Assembly: GCA_003963365.1 (NCBI GenBank)
Contig: RXJG01000003.1
Coordinates: 144,152 to 208,151 of the forward strand
DNA length: 64,000 nt
Direction: 5' to 3'
Source of the DNA: Sphingobacteriales bacterium
Lineage (GTDB): Bacteria > Bacteroidota > Bacteroidia > Chitinophagales > Chitinophagaceae
The notes beneath the pieces are model-generated. The model worked only from the letters and a program-made list of their open reading frames with translations. It ran no database searches and was not told the DNA's origin. Shown piece after piece: positions 55,932 through 64,000 of the stretch. The position numbers and the translations under genes are program-made. Within the stretch, counting starts at the first letter, position 1, and the number at the start of each line of letters is the position of its first letter.

Positions 55932-55997
55932 AGTATTTACAAGCTACATAATGGTATGGGCAAATGCTGCGACGAAATGGATGTATTTTGCGACCAA
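55932..55997 (-). promoter_or_regulatory. LytTR-type operator upstream of the LytS/LytTR operon
   Basis: The minus-strand half-sites TTGGTCGCA (55997-55989) and TTCGTCGCA (55976-55968) have a 12-bp spacer. A weak -7-like TAAATACT starts 28 bp on, at 55939. The operator begins 3 bp after the stop of the small gene at 56000-56170. Confidence 0.6.
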
Positions 55998-55999
55998 GC

Positions 56000-56170
56000 C
56001 TAACTTATCAGCCAGTAATAGATACCAAACCATACTGCTGCGAAAAATAAAATTGCGAAAACATCTTTTTTAATTTCTTCAAAAGCTTTTTTCTTATAAA
56101 CCAGTTGCCAAATTATCCATCCAACAAAACAAATGATTGCAACTGTTGCCTGTATAATACGAAAGGTCAT
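56000..56170 (-). CDS. Small two-span membrane protein
   Basis: This 56-codon frame starts ATG at 56170 (MTFRIIQATVAIICFVGW) and ends TAG at 56000-56002. Two hydrophobic spans (about 7-23 and 39-55) are joined by a basic loop (YKKKAFEEIKKD), with aromatic ends (WFGIYYWLIS). The composition is typical of real small membrane proteins and not of chance frames. I do not recognise a family. It is the only coding content in the 55917-56265 gap and could share regulation with the kinase operon downstream. Confidence 0.65.
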   Translation of the reverse strand: MTFRIIQATVAIICFVGWIIWQLVYKKKAFEEIKKDVFAILFFAAVWFGIYYWLIS

Positions 56171-56265
56171 AATCAAATAGATTTAGAATTTACATAAATG
56201 TAACTTAATTAGCTGTTTCAGTATTTCAAAGCTGAAGATTTAATAAATTGCTGATATTTTAAATC

Positions 56266-57186
56266 ATGAGTGGAAAATTAACTAAGATGCCCCCTTACCT
56301 GCAAAAAGGCGACACTATTGGCATTACTTGCCCGGCTGGATTTATGACAAGAGAAAGAGTGCAGGTTTGTATTGAAACTTTACAAAGCTGGGGTTACAAT
56401 GTAGTGGTGGGGAATACTGTTGGCAGTAACTCTGATAATTATTTTAGCGGAACAGACGGGGAACGGCTAAAAGAATTTCAATTGATGCTCAATGATGATA
56501 ACATCAAAACCATCTTATGTGGACGTGGTGGCTATGGCATGGGAAGAATTATTGAAAAGATTGATTTTAAAAAATTCAAAGAAAAACCAAAATGGCTTAT
56601 TGGCTTTAGTGATATCACTATTTTACATTCACATATTCACTCCAATTATAAAATTGCTACCCTGCATGCTCCCATGGCCGGGGCTTTTAATGATGGTGGG
56701 GCGGAAGGTGAATATGTATTATCGTTAAAGAATGCGTTAGAAGGGAAGAAGATAAAATATGAATGTGCTGCACATGAATTTAATAAGAAGGGGGAAGCCA
56801 TTGGCGAATTAGTGGGTGGTAACCTGGCCTTACTGGCTCATTGTGTAGGCACTTCGTCTGATATAAAAACTAAAGGTAAAATATTGTTTATTGAAGATGT
56901 GGGTGAATATATCTACAATGTTGACCGCATGTTGTATCAATTAAAACGCAGCGGCAAATTAGATAAACTGGCAGGATTGATCGTTGGAGGATTTACGGAA
57001 TCAAAAGATACGGAACGACCTTTCGGAAAGACAATTGATGTGATCATTAAAGAAATCCTGGCTGAATATAAATATCCTGTCTGCTTTAATTTTCCTGTTA
57101 GCCATGGTAAAGAAAATTATGCATTGAAAGTGGGGGTTGGATATAAATTGAAAGCAGGAAAAAATAAAGTGATCTTAGAAGAATAA
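56266..57186 (+). CDS. LD-carboxypeptidase (peptidase family S66)
   Basis: This 306-residue enzyme cleaves the terminal D-Ala from tetrapeptides during cell-wall recycling. Nucleophile Ser115 is in WLIGFSDITIL. The Glu sits in LFIEDVGEYIYNVDRML and the His in NFPVSHGKENYALKVG, as in LdcA. The start MSGKLTKMPPYLQKGDTIGI is typical and no signal peptide is present, so it is cytoplasmic. It is transcribed alone, convergent with the hydrolase pair. Confidence 0.93.
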   Translation: MSGKLTKMPPYLQKGDTIGITCPAGFMTRERVQVCIETLQSWGYNVVVGNTVGSNSDNYFSGTDGERLKEFQLMLNDDNIKTILCGRGGYGMGRIIEKIDFKKFKEKPKWLIGFSDITILHSHIHSNYKIATLHAPMAGAFNDGGAEGEYVLSLKNALEGKKIKYECAAHEFNKKGEAIGELVGGNLALLAHCVGTSSDIKTKGKILFIEDVGEYIYNVDRMLYQLKRSGKLDKLAGLIVGGFTESKDTERPFGKTIDVIIKEILAEYKYPVCFNFPVSHGKENYALKVGVGYKLKAGKNKVILEE

Positions 57187-57987
57187 CTACTTTAATAAAC
57201 TATCCAGCTTTTGATGAAACAACGGATAATTGTTTAAATCATTATGACTTCCCCCGTCAATCGTTATAAATTCATCTGTTGATTTAAGTATCGGTTTAAG
57301 TTTAATAGCATTGCTGTATGGAATAATCCAATCATTTGTTCCGTGAAAAATAGTTACAGGCACTTTTATATCTGCCAGGAAATGATACGTTGGCATTTTG
57401 TAATGCAACATCTTCTCTACAGGATATATTGGCAAGTAATGCTTACCCAACTCAGTAAAACTATAGTAAGGTGTTTCAAGTATCAGCTGTTTACACAAGT
57501 GAGTAGAGGCCAGCTCAGCAGCAATTCCGGTTCCCATACTTTTTCCATAAATAATAATGCTGTCACTCGCAAATCCCGTTCGGGCCATTTGATATAAAGC
57601 CTCTGCATAACGATATAAATCTTCTTCAGTAAAACGTCCGGTACTTTTTCCGTACCCGGGATAATCAATCATCCATACTTCATACCCCTGTTTGGTGAAG
57701 TTATCAGCATACTTTGCGTACCATCCAATATTCTTCTTATTACCGTGGAAATATAACACCACTCCCCTTGCACTGTCTCCTGTTGTAAATTCTATCACAT
57801 TTAAATTGGAAACACTGTCCAGTTTCATATTGATATCCCTGTGTGGTTGTTTGAAATTATATTTATAACCGGGTTTTAAAGAAACCGGGTGAAACAAAAT
57901 CATATCCTGCAGTAAATAAAAACCAATACCGGTTATTATATAAATCAGCAGCAATATTTTTATCCATTTAATAATTCGTTTCTTCAT
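57187..57987 (-). CDS. Membrane-anchored alpha/beta hydrolase
   Basis: This 266-residue protein has an N-terminal membrane anchor (about 8-27) and an alpha/beta hydrolase domain. VVLYFHGNKKNIGWYAKYAD gives the oxyanion loop, IIYGKSMGTGIAAELA the nucleophile elbow (Ser in GKSMG), HGTNDWIIPYSNA the Asp, and GGSHNDLNNYP the His. It is a tandem paralogue of the next gene, with ATG overlapping that gene's TGA. The substrate is unknown. Confidence 0.87.
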   Translation of the reverse strand: MKKRIIKWIKILLLIYIITGIGFYLLQDMILFHPVSLKPGYKYNFKQPHRDINMKLDSVSNLNVIEFTTGDSARGVVLYFHGNKKNIGWYAKYADNFTKQGYEVWMIDYPGYGKSTGRFTEEDLYRYAEALYQMARTGFASDSIIIYGKSMGTGIAAELASTHLCKQLILETPYYSFTELGKHYLPIYPVEKMLHYKMPTYHFLADIKVPVTIFHGTNDWIIPYSNAIKLKPILKSTDEFITIDGGSHNDLNNYPLFHQKLDSLLK

Positions 57988-58778
57988 CAGTCGTATTTCA
58001 ATATATCACGAATGAAATTATGATATTCAGGGAAAGATGGAAGATTATTGTGACCGCCGCCTTCAATACGTATTAAAGTGATAGTTCTTGGATTGAATCG
58101 CTGTAATTTCTCACTATGCTTAATGGGTATCAGCCAATCCTTTGTTCCATGAATGATGTAAACAGGACAGGTTACTTTCTGTATCCACTGGTCAGTTCTT
58201 AAATGATAGCGCAAAACAATTTTCACAGGCAGGATGGGTAAAAAACGTTCCACCACTTTTTCAAAACTAAAATACGGTGCATCTAATATTAAATACCTGG
58301 GATGGTTATCGGCAGCCAGTTTTGTGGCGAAACCACTGCCAATGCTTCTGCCATATACTATCAAATGACTTTCCGGGTATTTTTTTAATAATTCGTTATA
58401 CACAAACTGCATATCGCTCAACAGTTTTTGCTCAGTACGTTTACCGGTACTTTTTCCAAAGCCACGATAATCTACCAACACCACATCATAATTATAGCGG
58501 TAAAAATCCTTTGCATATTTTGCCCAGCCTTTTATGCTGCGGGTATTGCCATGAAAATAAAGAATCAACCCTTTTGCATTCTCCCGGTAAAAATGAATTC
58601 CGTTAATGCGTACACCGGGCTCCACATCAAAAAAATATTCTTCAAAGGGTGCATCATATTTAAACGAAAAATCCTGCTTCAGCTTCTCCGGTTTAAAAAT
58701 AAATCTCTCCTGTATAAAATAGGCAATTACAGACAGTACAATAATAGCAGCGATGATATAAAGGATAAATGTTGGCAA
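57987..58778 (-). CDS. Membrane-anchored alpha/beta hydrolase (paralogue)
   Basis: This 263-residue protein has an N-terminal anchor (about 3-20), oxyanion loop LILYFHGNTRSIKGWAKYAK, nucleophile in VYGRSIGSGFATKLA, Asp in HGTKDWLIPIKHS and His in GGGHNNLPSFP. It shares architecture and many blocks with the downstream gene, which begins within its stop codon. This is a recent tandem duplication in one operon. Bacterial homologues are annotated as BEM46-like hydrolases. Confidence 0.87.
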   Translation of the reverse strand: MPTFILYIIAAIIVLSVIAYFIQERFIFKPEKLKQDFSFKYDAPFEEYFFDVEPGVRINGIHFYRENAKGLILYFHGNTRSIKGWAKYAKDFYRYNYDVVLVDYRGFGKSTGKRTEQKLLSDMQFVYNELLKKYPESHLIVYGRSIGSGFATKLAADNHPRYLILDAPYFSFEKVVERFLPILPVKIVLRYHLRTDQWIQKVTCPVYIIHGTKDWLIPIKHSEKLQRFNPRTITLIRIEGGGHNNLPSFPEYHNFIRDILKYD

Positions 58779-58785
58779 TAAAAAA

Positions 58786-58815
58786 AGTTGACAGTTGGCA
58801 GTTCACAGTTGACAG
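58786..58815. repeat. Tandem heptamer repeat (AGTTGAC-type)4
   Basis: AGTTGAC, AGTTGGC, AGTTCAC and AGTTGAC follow each other without spacing at 58786-58813. This short intergenic tandem array lies upstream of the alpha/beta hydrolase operon. Confidence 0.75.
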
Positions 58816-58855
58816 ATGAAATTAATGAATTAACAACAAATCATAACACAAACTA

Positions 58856-59158
58856 CTAACCATTAAAAGCTTTCTTATACGCCTCCATACCACCAGTCAA
58901 ATTGATAAGATTAATGAAACCATATTTATCTGATAAACGCTGAATGGCGATTCTGCTACGAATACCCATTTTACAATACAATACAACTGGTTTGTCTTTG
59001 GGAATTTCATTGGCATAGCTCATAATTTCCGGCAAAGGAATTAAACGGCCGCCGATATTAAATGCCTGGTGCTCTTCGGGTTCACGTACGTCAATAAGCA
59101 ATATATCTTCCTTATCAGAAAGTTTTTGGTGTAGTTCGGCAGGACTGATTTGATGCAT
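58856..59158 (-). CDS. Single-domain rhodanese-like protein
   Basis: This 100-residue rhodanese domain has the active-site loop VVLYCKMGIRSR with Cys62 and the N-terminal signature LLIDVREPEEHQAFNIGG. The family transfers sulfane sulfur between thiols, for example thiosulfate to cyanide or persulfide trafficking. No signal peptide is present, so it is cytoplasmic. It stands between heptamer repeats and the kup gene and shows no operon partner. Confidence 0.9.
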   Translation of the reverse strand: MHQISPAELHQKLSDKEDILLIDVREPEEHQAFNIGGRLIPLPEIMSYANEIPKDKPVVLYCKMGIRSRIAIQRLSDKYGFINLINLTGGMEAYKKAFNG

Positions 59159-59273
59159 GATGGACTGCTGGTTAATAATTTCTTGTTACAGACAGGTACA
59201 ACATACAAATTCTTCAGCAATAAAGACATGATTTTACCCCGGCACTAAACCTTTATCTTTAAAAGATGAAATA

Positions 59274-61298
59274 TTATTCATCTTCTTCGAGGTAAATTCT
59301 TCGCAACTTAATTGAGGTAACCGGTGCCACTACCAGCGGAAATTTCTCAGTAAGTACATTGCTCTGGTCAAGACCAAAACCTCTTTCTTCACTCAGGCTC
59401 CACTTTTTGAGTAAGAAATATATACGCATGATAACTCTTTCCCAGAAGGGCAATTCATTATCCTGGCTTAAATATTTTTCCAGCACCACAAACTGAAAAT
59501 CACCCACTACATTATTTCGCTGTAAACTTTCGTAACGGCTGGTAATATTCACTTCTTTGTTTTGCACCATTTCTTCCACCACTTTTCGGAACATTAAATT
59601 AATTCTTGGCTGAATACGGAAGCCTAAGCGGAACTCCACCCGTATCACTTCATTGGGAATAATAGTTTCCACTTCATATTCTGATGTATATGGATCGTCC
59701 AAAGTATCCACATGTACAAACCAGTATATATCCGCCCGTTTAGGCTTACGGTTTAATATTGAATAAATGATTTTATGTTCAATTTCTTTTGGATTGTTGG
59801 CACTGGTAAGATAAACAAGGTGAGTACTGTATTTATTTACCGTCATATCATTACTGAGCTCCTGCAACATAGACAGATAATGTTCCAGCCGTACAAATTC
59901 CACGTAACGGTTCTTGATTTTACGGCTGCGGTACCACACATACATCACCAGGAACAACCCACCACCTACCAGTAAAGTAACATAACCACCATGAGTAAAC
60001 TTGCGGAGGTTGGCAATTAAGAAAGAAATTTCAATGGTTGAATAAACTATCAAAAACACATAAATCAAAAATTCTTTCACCCGGTGCAGTACGAGGTAGT
60101 TGGCAAACAATATCGTAGTGGCCATCATACACAAAGTGATGGCCAAACCATAAGCCGCTTCCATATTACCTGAAGACCGGAAGTATAAAACAATACCCGT
60201 ACAGCCAAAGAATAATAATAAGTTGATGGCCGGAATAAATAACTGGCCACGTTCTTCTGTTGGATAATTTATTTTTAACCTTGGCCATAAGTTTAGTCGC
60301 ATTGCTTCTGCCACCAATGTAAATGAACCACTGATCAATGCCTGGCTCGCAATAATAGCAGCCAATGTGGCTATCACAATACCAATTACCAGGAACCAGG
60401 GAGGCATGATACTATAAAACACACTCTCCAGTAACACGGCATCGGGATGATGTGCCGCAAAAGAAGCGGTGCCCAGCAATTCATCGGTGGCAAACATTGT
60501 TCCGTTGTGTTGCATTAACCAGGCACCCTGGCCCAGGTAGGTTAATATTAAACAGGCTTTTACAAAAATCCAGCTGATGCGGATATTTCCTCTTCCACAA
60601 TGACCCAAATCACTATACAATGCTTCTGCACCGGTGGTACAAAGGAACACGGCCCCTAATAACCAAAATCCCTGTGGATATTTAACCAGCAATTCTATAG
60701 CATAATGTGGAGATAATGCTTTTAACACACCCCAATGGAGAGGTATATTTATTAAGCCCATTACCGCCAGCATTAAAAACCAAATACCCATAATAGGACC
60801 AAATAGTTTACCAATGCTGGCCGTACCAAATTGTTGCAACAGGAACAATAATACCAATATGGCAATTACTATTATAACAATCGTCTCCTGACTAAGTACA
60901 TGTGTTTTAAAGTATGGCATCACCTTTAAACCTTCCACTGCAGAGGTTACAGAGATAGGCGGAGTGATCATACCATCGGCCAGCAAAGCTGCCCCGCCTA
61001 ACATAGCTGCTTTTACTAACCATTTACGGCGACGCTTTACTAAAGTATATAATGCAAATATGCCACCTTCACCACGGTTATCCGCTTTTAGTGTAAGCAA
61101 AACATATTTAATGGTAGTTTGTAGTGTAAGTGTCCAGAATATACAACTAAGGCTGCCGAGAATAAGCAGTTCGTCAATCCGCTTACCGTTAACAATGGCG
61201 TTCATTACGTACAGGGGAGATGTTCCGATGTCTCCGTAAATAATTCCCAGAGCGATTAAAAGACCGGCTGCGGTGGCCTTGTTGATATCTTTGCCCAC
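59274..61298 (-). CDS. kup: Kup-family potassium uptake transporter
   Basis: This 674-residue K+ transporter of the KUP/HAK/KT family has 12 or more hydrophobic spans in the first 450 residues and a long C-terminal cytoplasmic domain. Signatures are GLLIALGIIYGDIGTSPLYVMNAI, the segment DNRGEGGIFALYTLVKRR and DLGHCGRGNIRISW. It imports K+ with protons, and length is normal. It is divergent from the ethanolamine permease gene; the 270-bp gap between them is AT-rich, with no structure recognised. Confidence 0.93.
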   Translation of the reverse strand: MGKDINKATAAGLLIALGIIYGDIGTSPLYVMNAIVNGKRIDELLILGSLSCIFWTLTLQTTIKYVLLTLKADNRGEGGIFALYTLVKRRRKWLVKAAMLGGAALLADGMITPPISVTSAVEGLKVMPYFKTHVLSQETIVIIVIAILVLLFLLQQFGTASIGKLFGPIMGIWFLMLAVMGLINIPLHWGVLKALSPHYAIELLVKYPQGFWLLGAVFLCTTGAEALYSDLGHCGRGNIRISWIFVKACLILTYLGQGAWLMQHNGTMFATDELLGTASFAAHHPDAVLLESVFYSIMPPWFLVIGIVIATLAAIIASQALISGSFTLVAEAMRLNLWPRLKINYPTEERGQLFIPAINLLLFFGCTGIVLYFRSSGNMEAAYGLAITLCMMATTILFANYLVLHRVKEFLIYVFLIVYSTIEISFLIANLRKFTHGGYVTLLVGGGLFLVMYVWYRSRKIKNRYVEFVRLEHYLSMLQELSNDMTVNKYSTHLVYLTSANNPKEIEHKIIYSILNRKPKRADIYWFVHVDTLDDPYTSEYEVETIIPNEVIRVEFRLGFRIQPRINLMFRKVVEEMVQNKEVNITSRYESLQRNNVVGDFQFVVLEKYLSQDNELPFWERVIMRIYFLLKKWSLSEERGFGLDQSNVLTEKFPLVVAPVTSIKLRRIYLEEDE

Positions 61299-61568
61299 GA
61301 CGTGAGTGTAAAGGGTTACTTTTTAATAAAACGGCATCAAAGGTAATAGTTGTATAAATATGCGCAAGTTTTTGTTGCAGATGCATACAGATGTTAGGAT
61401 AATACCAAAAGAATAGTTTTGATTTATTTGTGTAAAACAGCTCACCATTGGACTGCATGGCACTTTTTGGTATCCGAAAAATTCTGCATTACAAAATCTT
61501 TCAACTGGTTTAAACCACAACGGTTAACTTATCAGGCAGAACCATTATCTTTAATAGCAAACTTTGCC

Positions 61569-62903
61569 ATGTCAAAGCAAACACCCGGCTCTACTTCTCC
61601 AGTTCAACTCTCCCGCAGTCTTGGTCCTCTTATGCTTTGGGGAATGGGCGTTGGTTATGTTATTTCCGGTATGTATTTCGGATGGAACCTTGGCCTCGAA
61701 GCAGGAGGTACTTATGGATTGGCAGTTGCTACTTTCTTTATTATTATTTTATATGTCACTTTTACTTTCTCTTATACTGAACTGGCCTGTGCTATACCTA
61801 AAGCAGGTGGTGTGTTAGATTATGCTAACCGTGCACTGGGTAAACATTGGGGCTTTATAGCCGGTATGGCACAAATAATTGAATTTGTTTTTGCACCACC
61901 GGCCATTGCCGCAGCCATAGGAGCTTATTTTCATATTTTTTTTCCCGGTTTACCTGTTACCATGATTGCCATCATTGCGTATATCATCTTCACAGGTCTC
62001 AATATAGCCGGTGTAAAAGCGGCTGCTACTTTTGAACTGATTATTACATTACTGGCAGTTTTTGAACTATTAATTTTTGCCGGGGTTACCCTGCCATATT
62101 TTGAAATAAAAAATTTCACCTTACATGCTTTCCCCAACGGGTGGAATGGAATATGGGCTGCCACCCCTTTTGCCATCTGGTTTTTCCTCGGTATTGAAGG
62201 TGTTGCTAATACTGCAGAAGAAACAATTAATCCGCAAAAAAATATTTTAAAAGGGTTTGGCTCTGCACTAATCACTCTCATCATATTGTGTATACTTACT
62301 TTTATTTCGGCTATTGGTGTTGGGGGATGGGAAAAAATAGTTTATACATCACCGGGTGCTGCAGCATCCGATTCGCCACTACCGTTGGCAATGGCACAAA
62401 TAACAGGTAATAGTGGATGGGTTTATCATTTACTCATCACCATCGGGTTAATGGGATTGGTAGCTTCTTTTCATGGAATTGTTTTAGCAGCGGGAAGAGC
62501 CACATTTGAATTTGGAAGAGTAAAATATATTCCCGAAAAATTGGGCAAAATACATCACCGGTTTAAAACACCATCCAATGCACTAATAGTAAATATGCTG
62601 CTTGGGATCATAGCCTTACTCACCGGTAAAACCGGAGAAATAATTATCCTCGCTGTTTTTGGCGCTTTAACGCTTTATATAATTTCCATGGTAAGCGTAA
62701 TAACACTGAGAAAAAAAGAACCGGCAATGCCAAGACCTTTTAAAGTACCATTTTATCCTTATTTCCCTGTAATGGCACTCCTGATTGCAGTCGTTTCATT
62801 AATAGCCATGGTAACCCTGAATATAAAACTGGCAGCAGTATATTTTAGTATATTGCTTCTCTCCTATATTTGGTTTTACTATACAGTAAAAAATAAATTA
62901 TGA
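61569..62903 (+). CDS. Ethanolamine permease-like amino acid transporter
   Basis: The preferred start at 61569 (MSKQTPGSTSPVQLSRSLGP) gives 444 residues; the frame to 61419 adds 50 atypical residues. This APC-superfamily carrier has 12 spans and resembles the ethanolamine permease (Eat) group: GVGYVISGMYFGWNLGLEAGG and FLGIEGVANTAEETINPQKN. Its TGA overlaps the next gene's ATG, so it is co-translated with the GS-family enzyme. That pairing suggests uptake and gamma-glutamylation of ethanolamine or a polyamine. Confidence 0.85.
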   Translation: MSKQTPGSTSPVQLSRSLGPLMLWGMGVGYVISGMYFGWNLGLEAGGTYGLAVATFFIIILYVTFTFSYTELACAIPKAGGVLDYANRALGKHWGFIAGMAQIIEFVFAPPAIAAAIGAYFHIFFPGLPVTMIAIIAYIIFTGLNIAGVKAAATFELIITLLAVFELLIFAGVTLPYFEIKNFTLHAFPNGWNGIWAATPFAIWFFLGIEGVANTAEETINPQKNILKGFGSALITLIILCILTFISAIGVGGWEKIVYTSPGAAASDSPLPLAMAQITGNSGWVYHLLITIGLMGLVASFHGIVLAAGRATFEFGRVKYIPEKLGKIHHRFKTPSNALIVNMLLGIIALLTGKTGEIIILAVFGALTLYIISMVSVITLRKKEPAMPRPFKVPFYPYFPVMALLIAVVSLIAMVTLNIKLAAVYFSILLLSYIWFYYTVKNKL

Positions 62904-64000
62904 CATCCCCCATTGATATTAAAAAGATAATCGATAAGCTTTCCGCTAACAAAACCGAGAAAGTAAAATTGGCCATAACCGATATAGATGGCATACTCAG
63001 GGGCAAAATGATTGGCTTTGACAAGTTTACTTCTATTGCCGAAAAAGGTTTAGGATTTTGCAATGTAGTATTTGGCTGGGATGCAGCCGATACTGCTTAC
63101 GACAACGCTTCTGTTACCGGATGGCACAGCGGCTACCCTGATGGGCAGGCAACCATTGATATACAAACATTGCGTTACATTCCCTGGGAAAATGATATCC
63201 CTTTCTTCCTGGCCGATTTCAGCAGTAAACAAAGCGGTTTATTGGAAGTATGCCCAAGGTCATTGTTGAAAAAAATAAAAGAACAGGCAACCAAAGCGGG
63301 ATATATACCTTATTTCTCCCAGGAATTTGAATGGTTTAATTTTATTGATAACCGGGATGAACTGTATAAAAATAATTTTCGCAACCTGCAGGCTATGACG
63401 CCGGGAATGTTTGGTTATTCCCTGTTCCGTGCCTCACAAAATGGAGCCTATTTTAACGACCTGTTTGATCTTTTAAAAAAATTCAGAGTTCCCATCGAGG
63501 GTATCCATACCGAAACAGGTCCGGGTGTATATGAAGCAGCTATTTTATATTCAGAAATAGTAGAAGCAGCTGACCGGGCTGTTTTATTTAAATCGGGTAC
63601 CAAAGAAATTGCCCACCGGCATGGTCTTATTGCGTCTTTTATGGCTAAGTGGAACGAATCGTTGCCGGGCTGTAGTGGTCATGTGCACCAGAGTCTCTGG
63701 TCAGCTAATGAAAAAGAAAATTTATTTTACGACAAGAAGAGTAAAACTGGTATTAGCGCCATAATGGAAAGTTATATCGCCGGTCAGTTATATTGCCTGC
63801 CACATATATTGCCCATGTACGCACCTACTATTAATAGCTATAAACGATTGGTTGAAGGAGCATGGGCGCCTACTACTATTACCTGGGGCATTGATAACCG
63901 CACTACTGCACTGAGGGCTTTACCGGGAAGCAACCATTCAACAAGATTAGAAACAAGAGTGGTAGGATCTGACGCCAATCCTTACCTTGCCATGGCAGCC
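62900..64000 (+). CDS. Glutamine-synthetase family enzyme, partial (3' end outside window)
   Basis: The 367 visible codons are open to the last base. The N-terminal beta-grasp domain is followed by the catalytic domain: FSQEFEWFNF (metal Glu), ETGPGVYEAAI, the ATP/metal motif SGHVHQSLW, NSYKRLVEGAWAPTTITWG and ETRVVGSDANPYLAM. It lacks features of the large housekeeping GSIII and resembles GlnA-like gamma-glutamyl ligases of amines. Coupling to an ethanolamine-type permease makes gamma-glutamylethanolamide or gamma-glutamylpolyamine synthesis likelier than ammonia assimilation. Confidence 0.85.
   Translation, partial: MTSPIDIKKIIDKLSANKTEKVKLAITDIDGILRGKMIGFDKFTSIAEKGLGFCNVVFGWDAADTAYDNASVTGWHSGYPDGQATIDIQTLRYIPWENDIPFFLADFSSKQSGLLEVCPRSLLKKIKEQATKAGYIPYFSQEFEWFNFIDNRDELYKNNFRNLQAMTPGMFGYSLFRASQNGAYFNDLFDLLKKFRVPIEGIHTETGPGVYEAAILYSEIVEAADRAVLFKSGTKEIAHRHGLIASFMAKWNESLPGCSGHVHQSLWSANEKENLFYDKKSKTGISAIMESYIAGQLYCLPHILPMYAPTINSYKRLVEGAWAPTTITWGIDNRTTALRALPGSNHSTRLETRVVGSDANPYLAMAA

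Overview
The window is a contiguous stretch of a Bacteroidota chromosome, most likely family Chitinophagaceae. The evidence is: low GC; two large secreted proteins with type IX secretion (T9SS) sorting tails; a TonB-type outer-membrane barrel; DUF4293 and CarboxypepD_reg-like proteins; LytTR/LytS signalling; few Shine-Dalgarno sequences; and promoters fitting the Bacteroidota -7 element TAnnTTTG. No rRNA, tRNA, prophage, insertion sequence or CRISPR array was seen. Both ends cut genes: an ABC-2 permease on the left and a glutamine-synthetase-family gene on the right.

Layout. 1-5.8 kb: ABC permease, CarboxypepD-like protein, nitronate monooxygenase, DinB protein, nucleotidyltransferase and glyA, separated by dispersed repeats. 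5.9-12 kb: two large T9SS cargo proteins flanking a DUF4293 gene. 12-23.4 kb: uvrA, an ECF sigma factor, dsbD with a separate redox domain, purQ, membrane and secreted proteins, a TIGR01777 oxidoreductase and a metzincin. 23.5-30.6 kb: a FadN-type beta-oxidation enzyme, a GxxExxY nuclease-fold gene between inverted repeats, and a MocR regulator divergent from a four-gene operon. 30.6-34.7 kb: hybrid kinase, Hpt and LytTR regulator next to two tandem small-RNA candidates. 34.7-41 kb: metG and a likely D-serine/D-amino-acid operon (GntP permease, RidA, D-TA enzyme, M19 dipeptidase). 41-49.6 kb: a glycoside-degradation cluster (two GH3 enzymes, esterase, TIM-barrel protein, Crp/Fnr regulator) with two decayed genes. 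49.7-56.2 kb: outer-membrane barrel, LolA-like protein, YceI protein, LytTR regulator, LytS kinase and a small membrane gene. 56.2-64 kb: LD-carboxypeptidase, two alpha/beta hydrolases, rhodanese, Kup transporter, ethanolamine permease and a GS-family enzyme.

The main discovery is a LytTR promoter grammar. Five sites, all on the minus strand, have two 9-bp half-sites (about TTSRTCGMA) separated by exactly 12 bp. In four of them a TAnnTTT element lies 28-29 bp downstream; the fifth has only a weak match at 28 bp. Two sites drive paralogous, terminator-ended, apparently non-coding transcripts beside the hybrid-kinase/Hpt/LytTR phosphorelay. The other three precede the outer-membrane barrel, the LolA-like protein and the LytS/LytTR operon itself. 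This points to two related LytTR circuits, one of which appears to act through tandem small RNAs.
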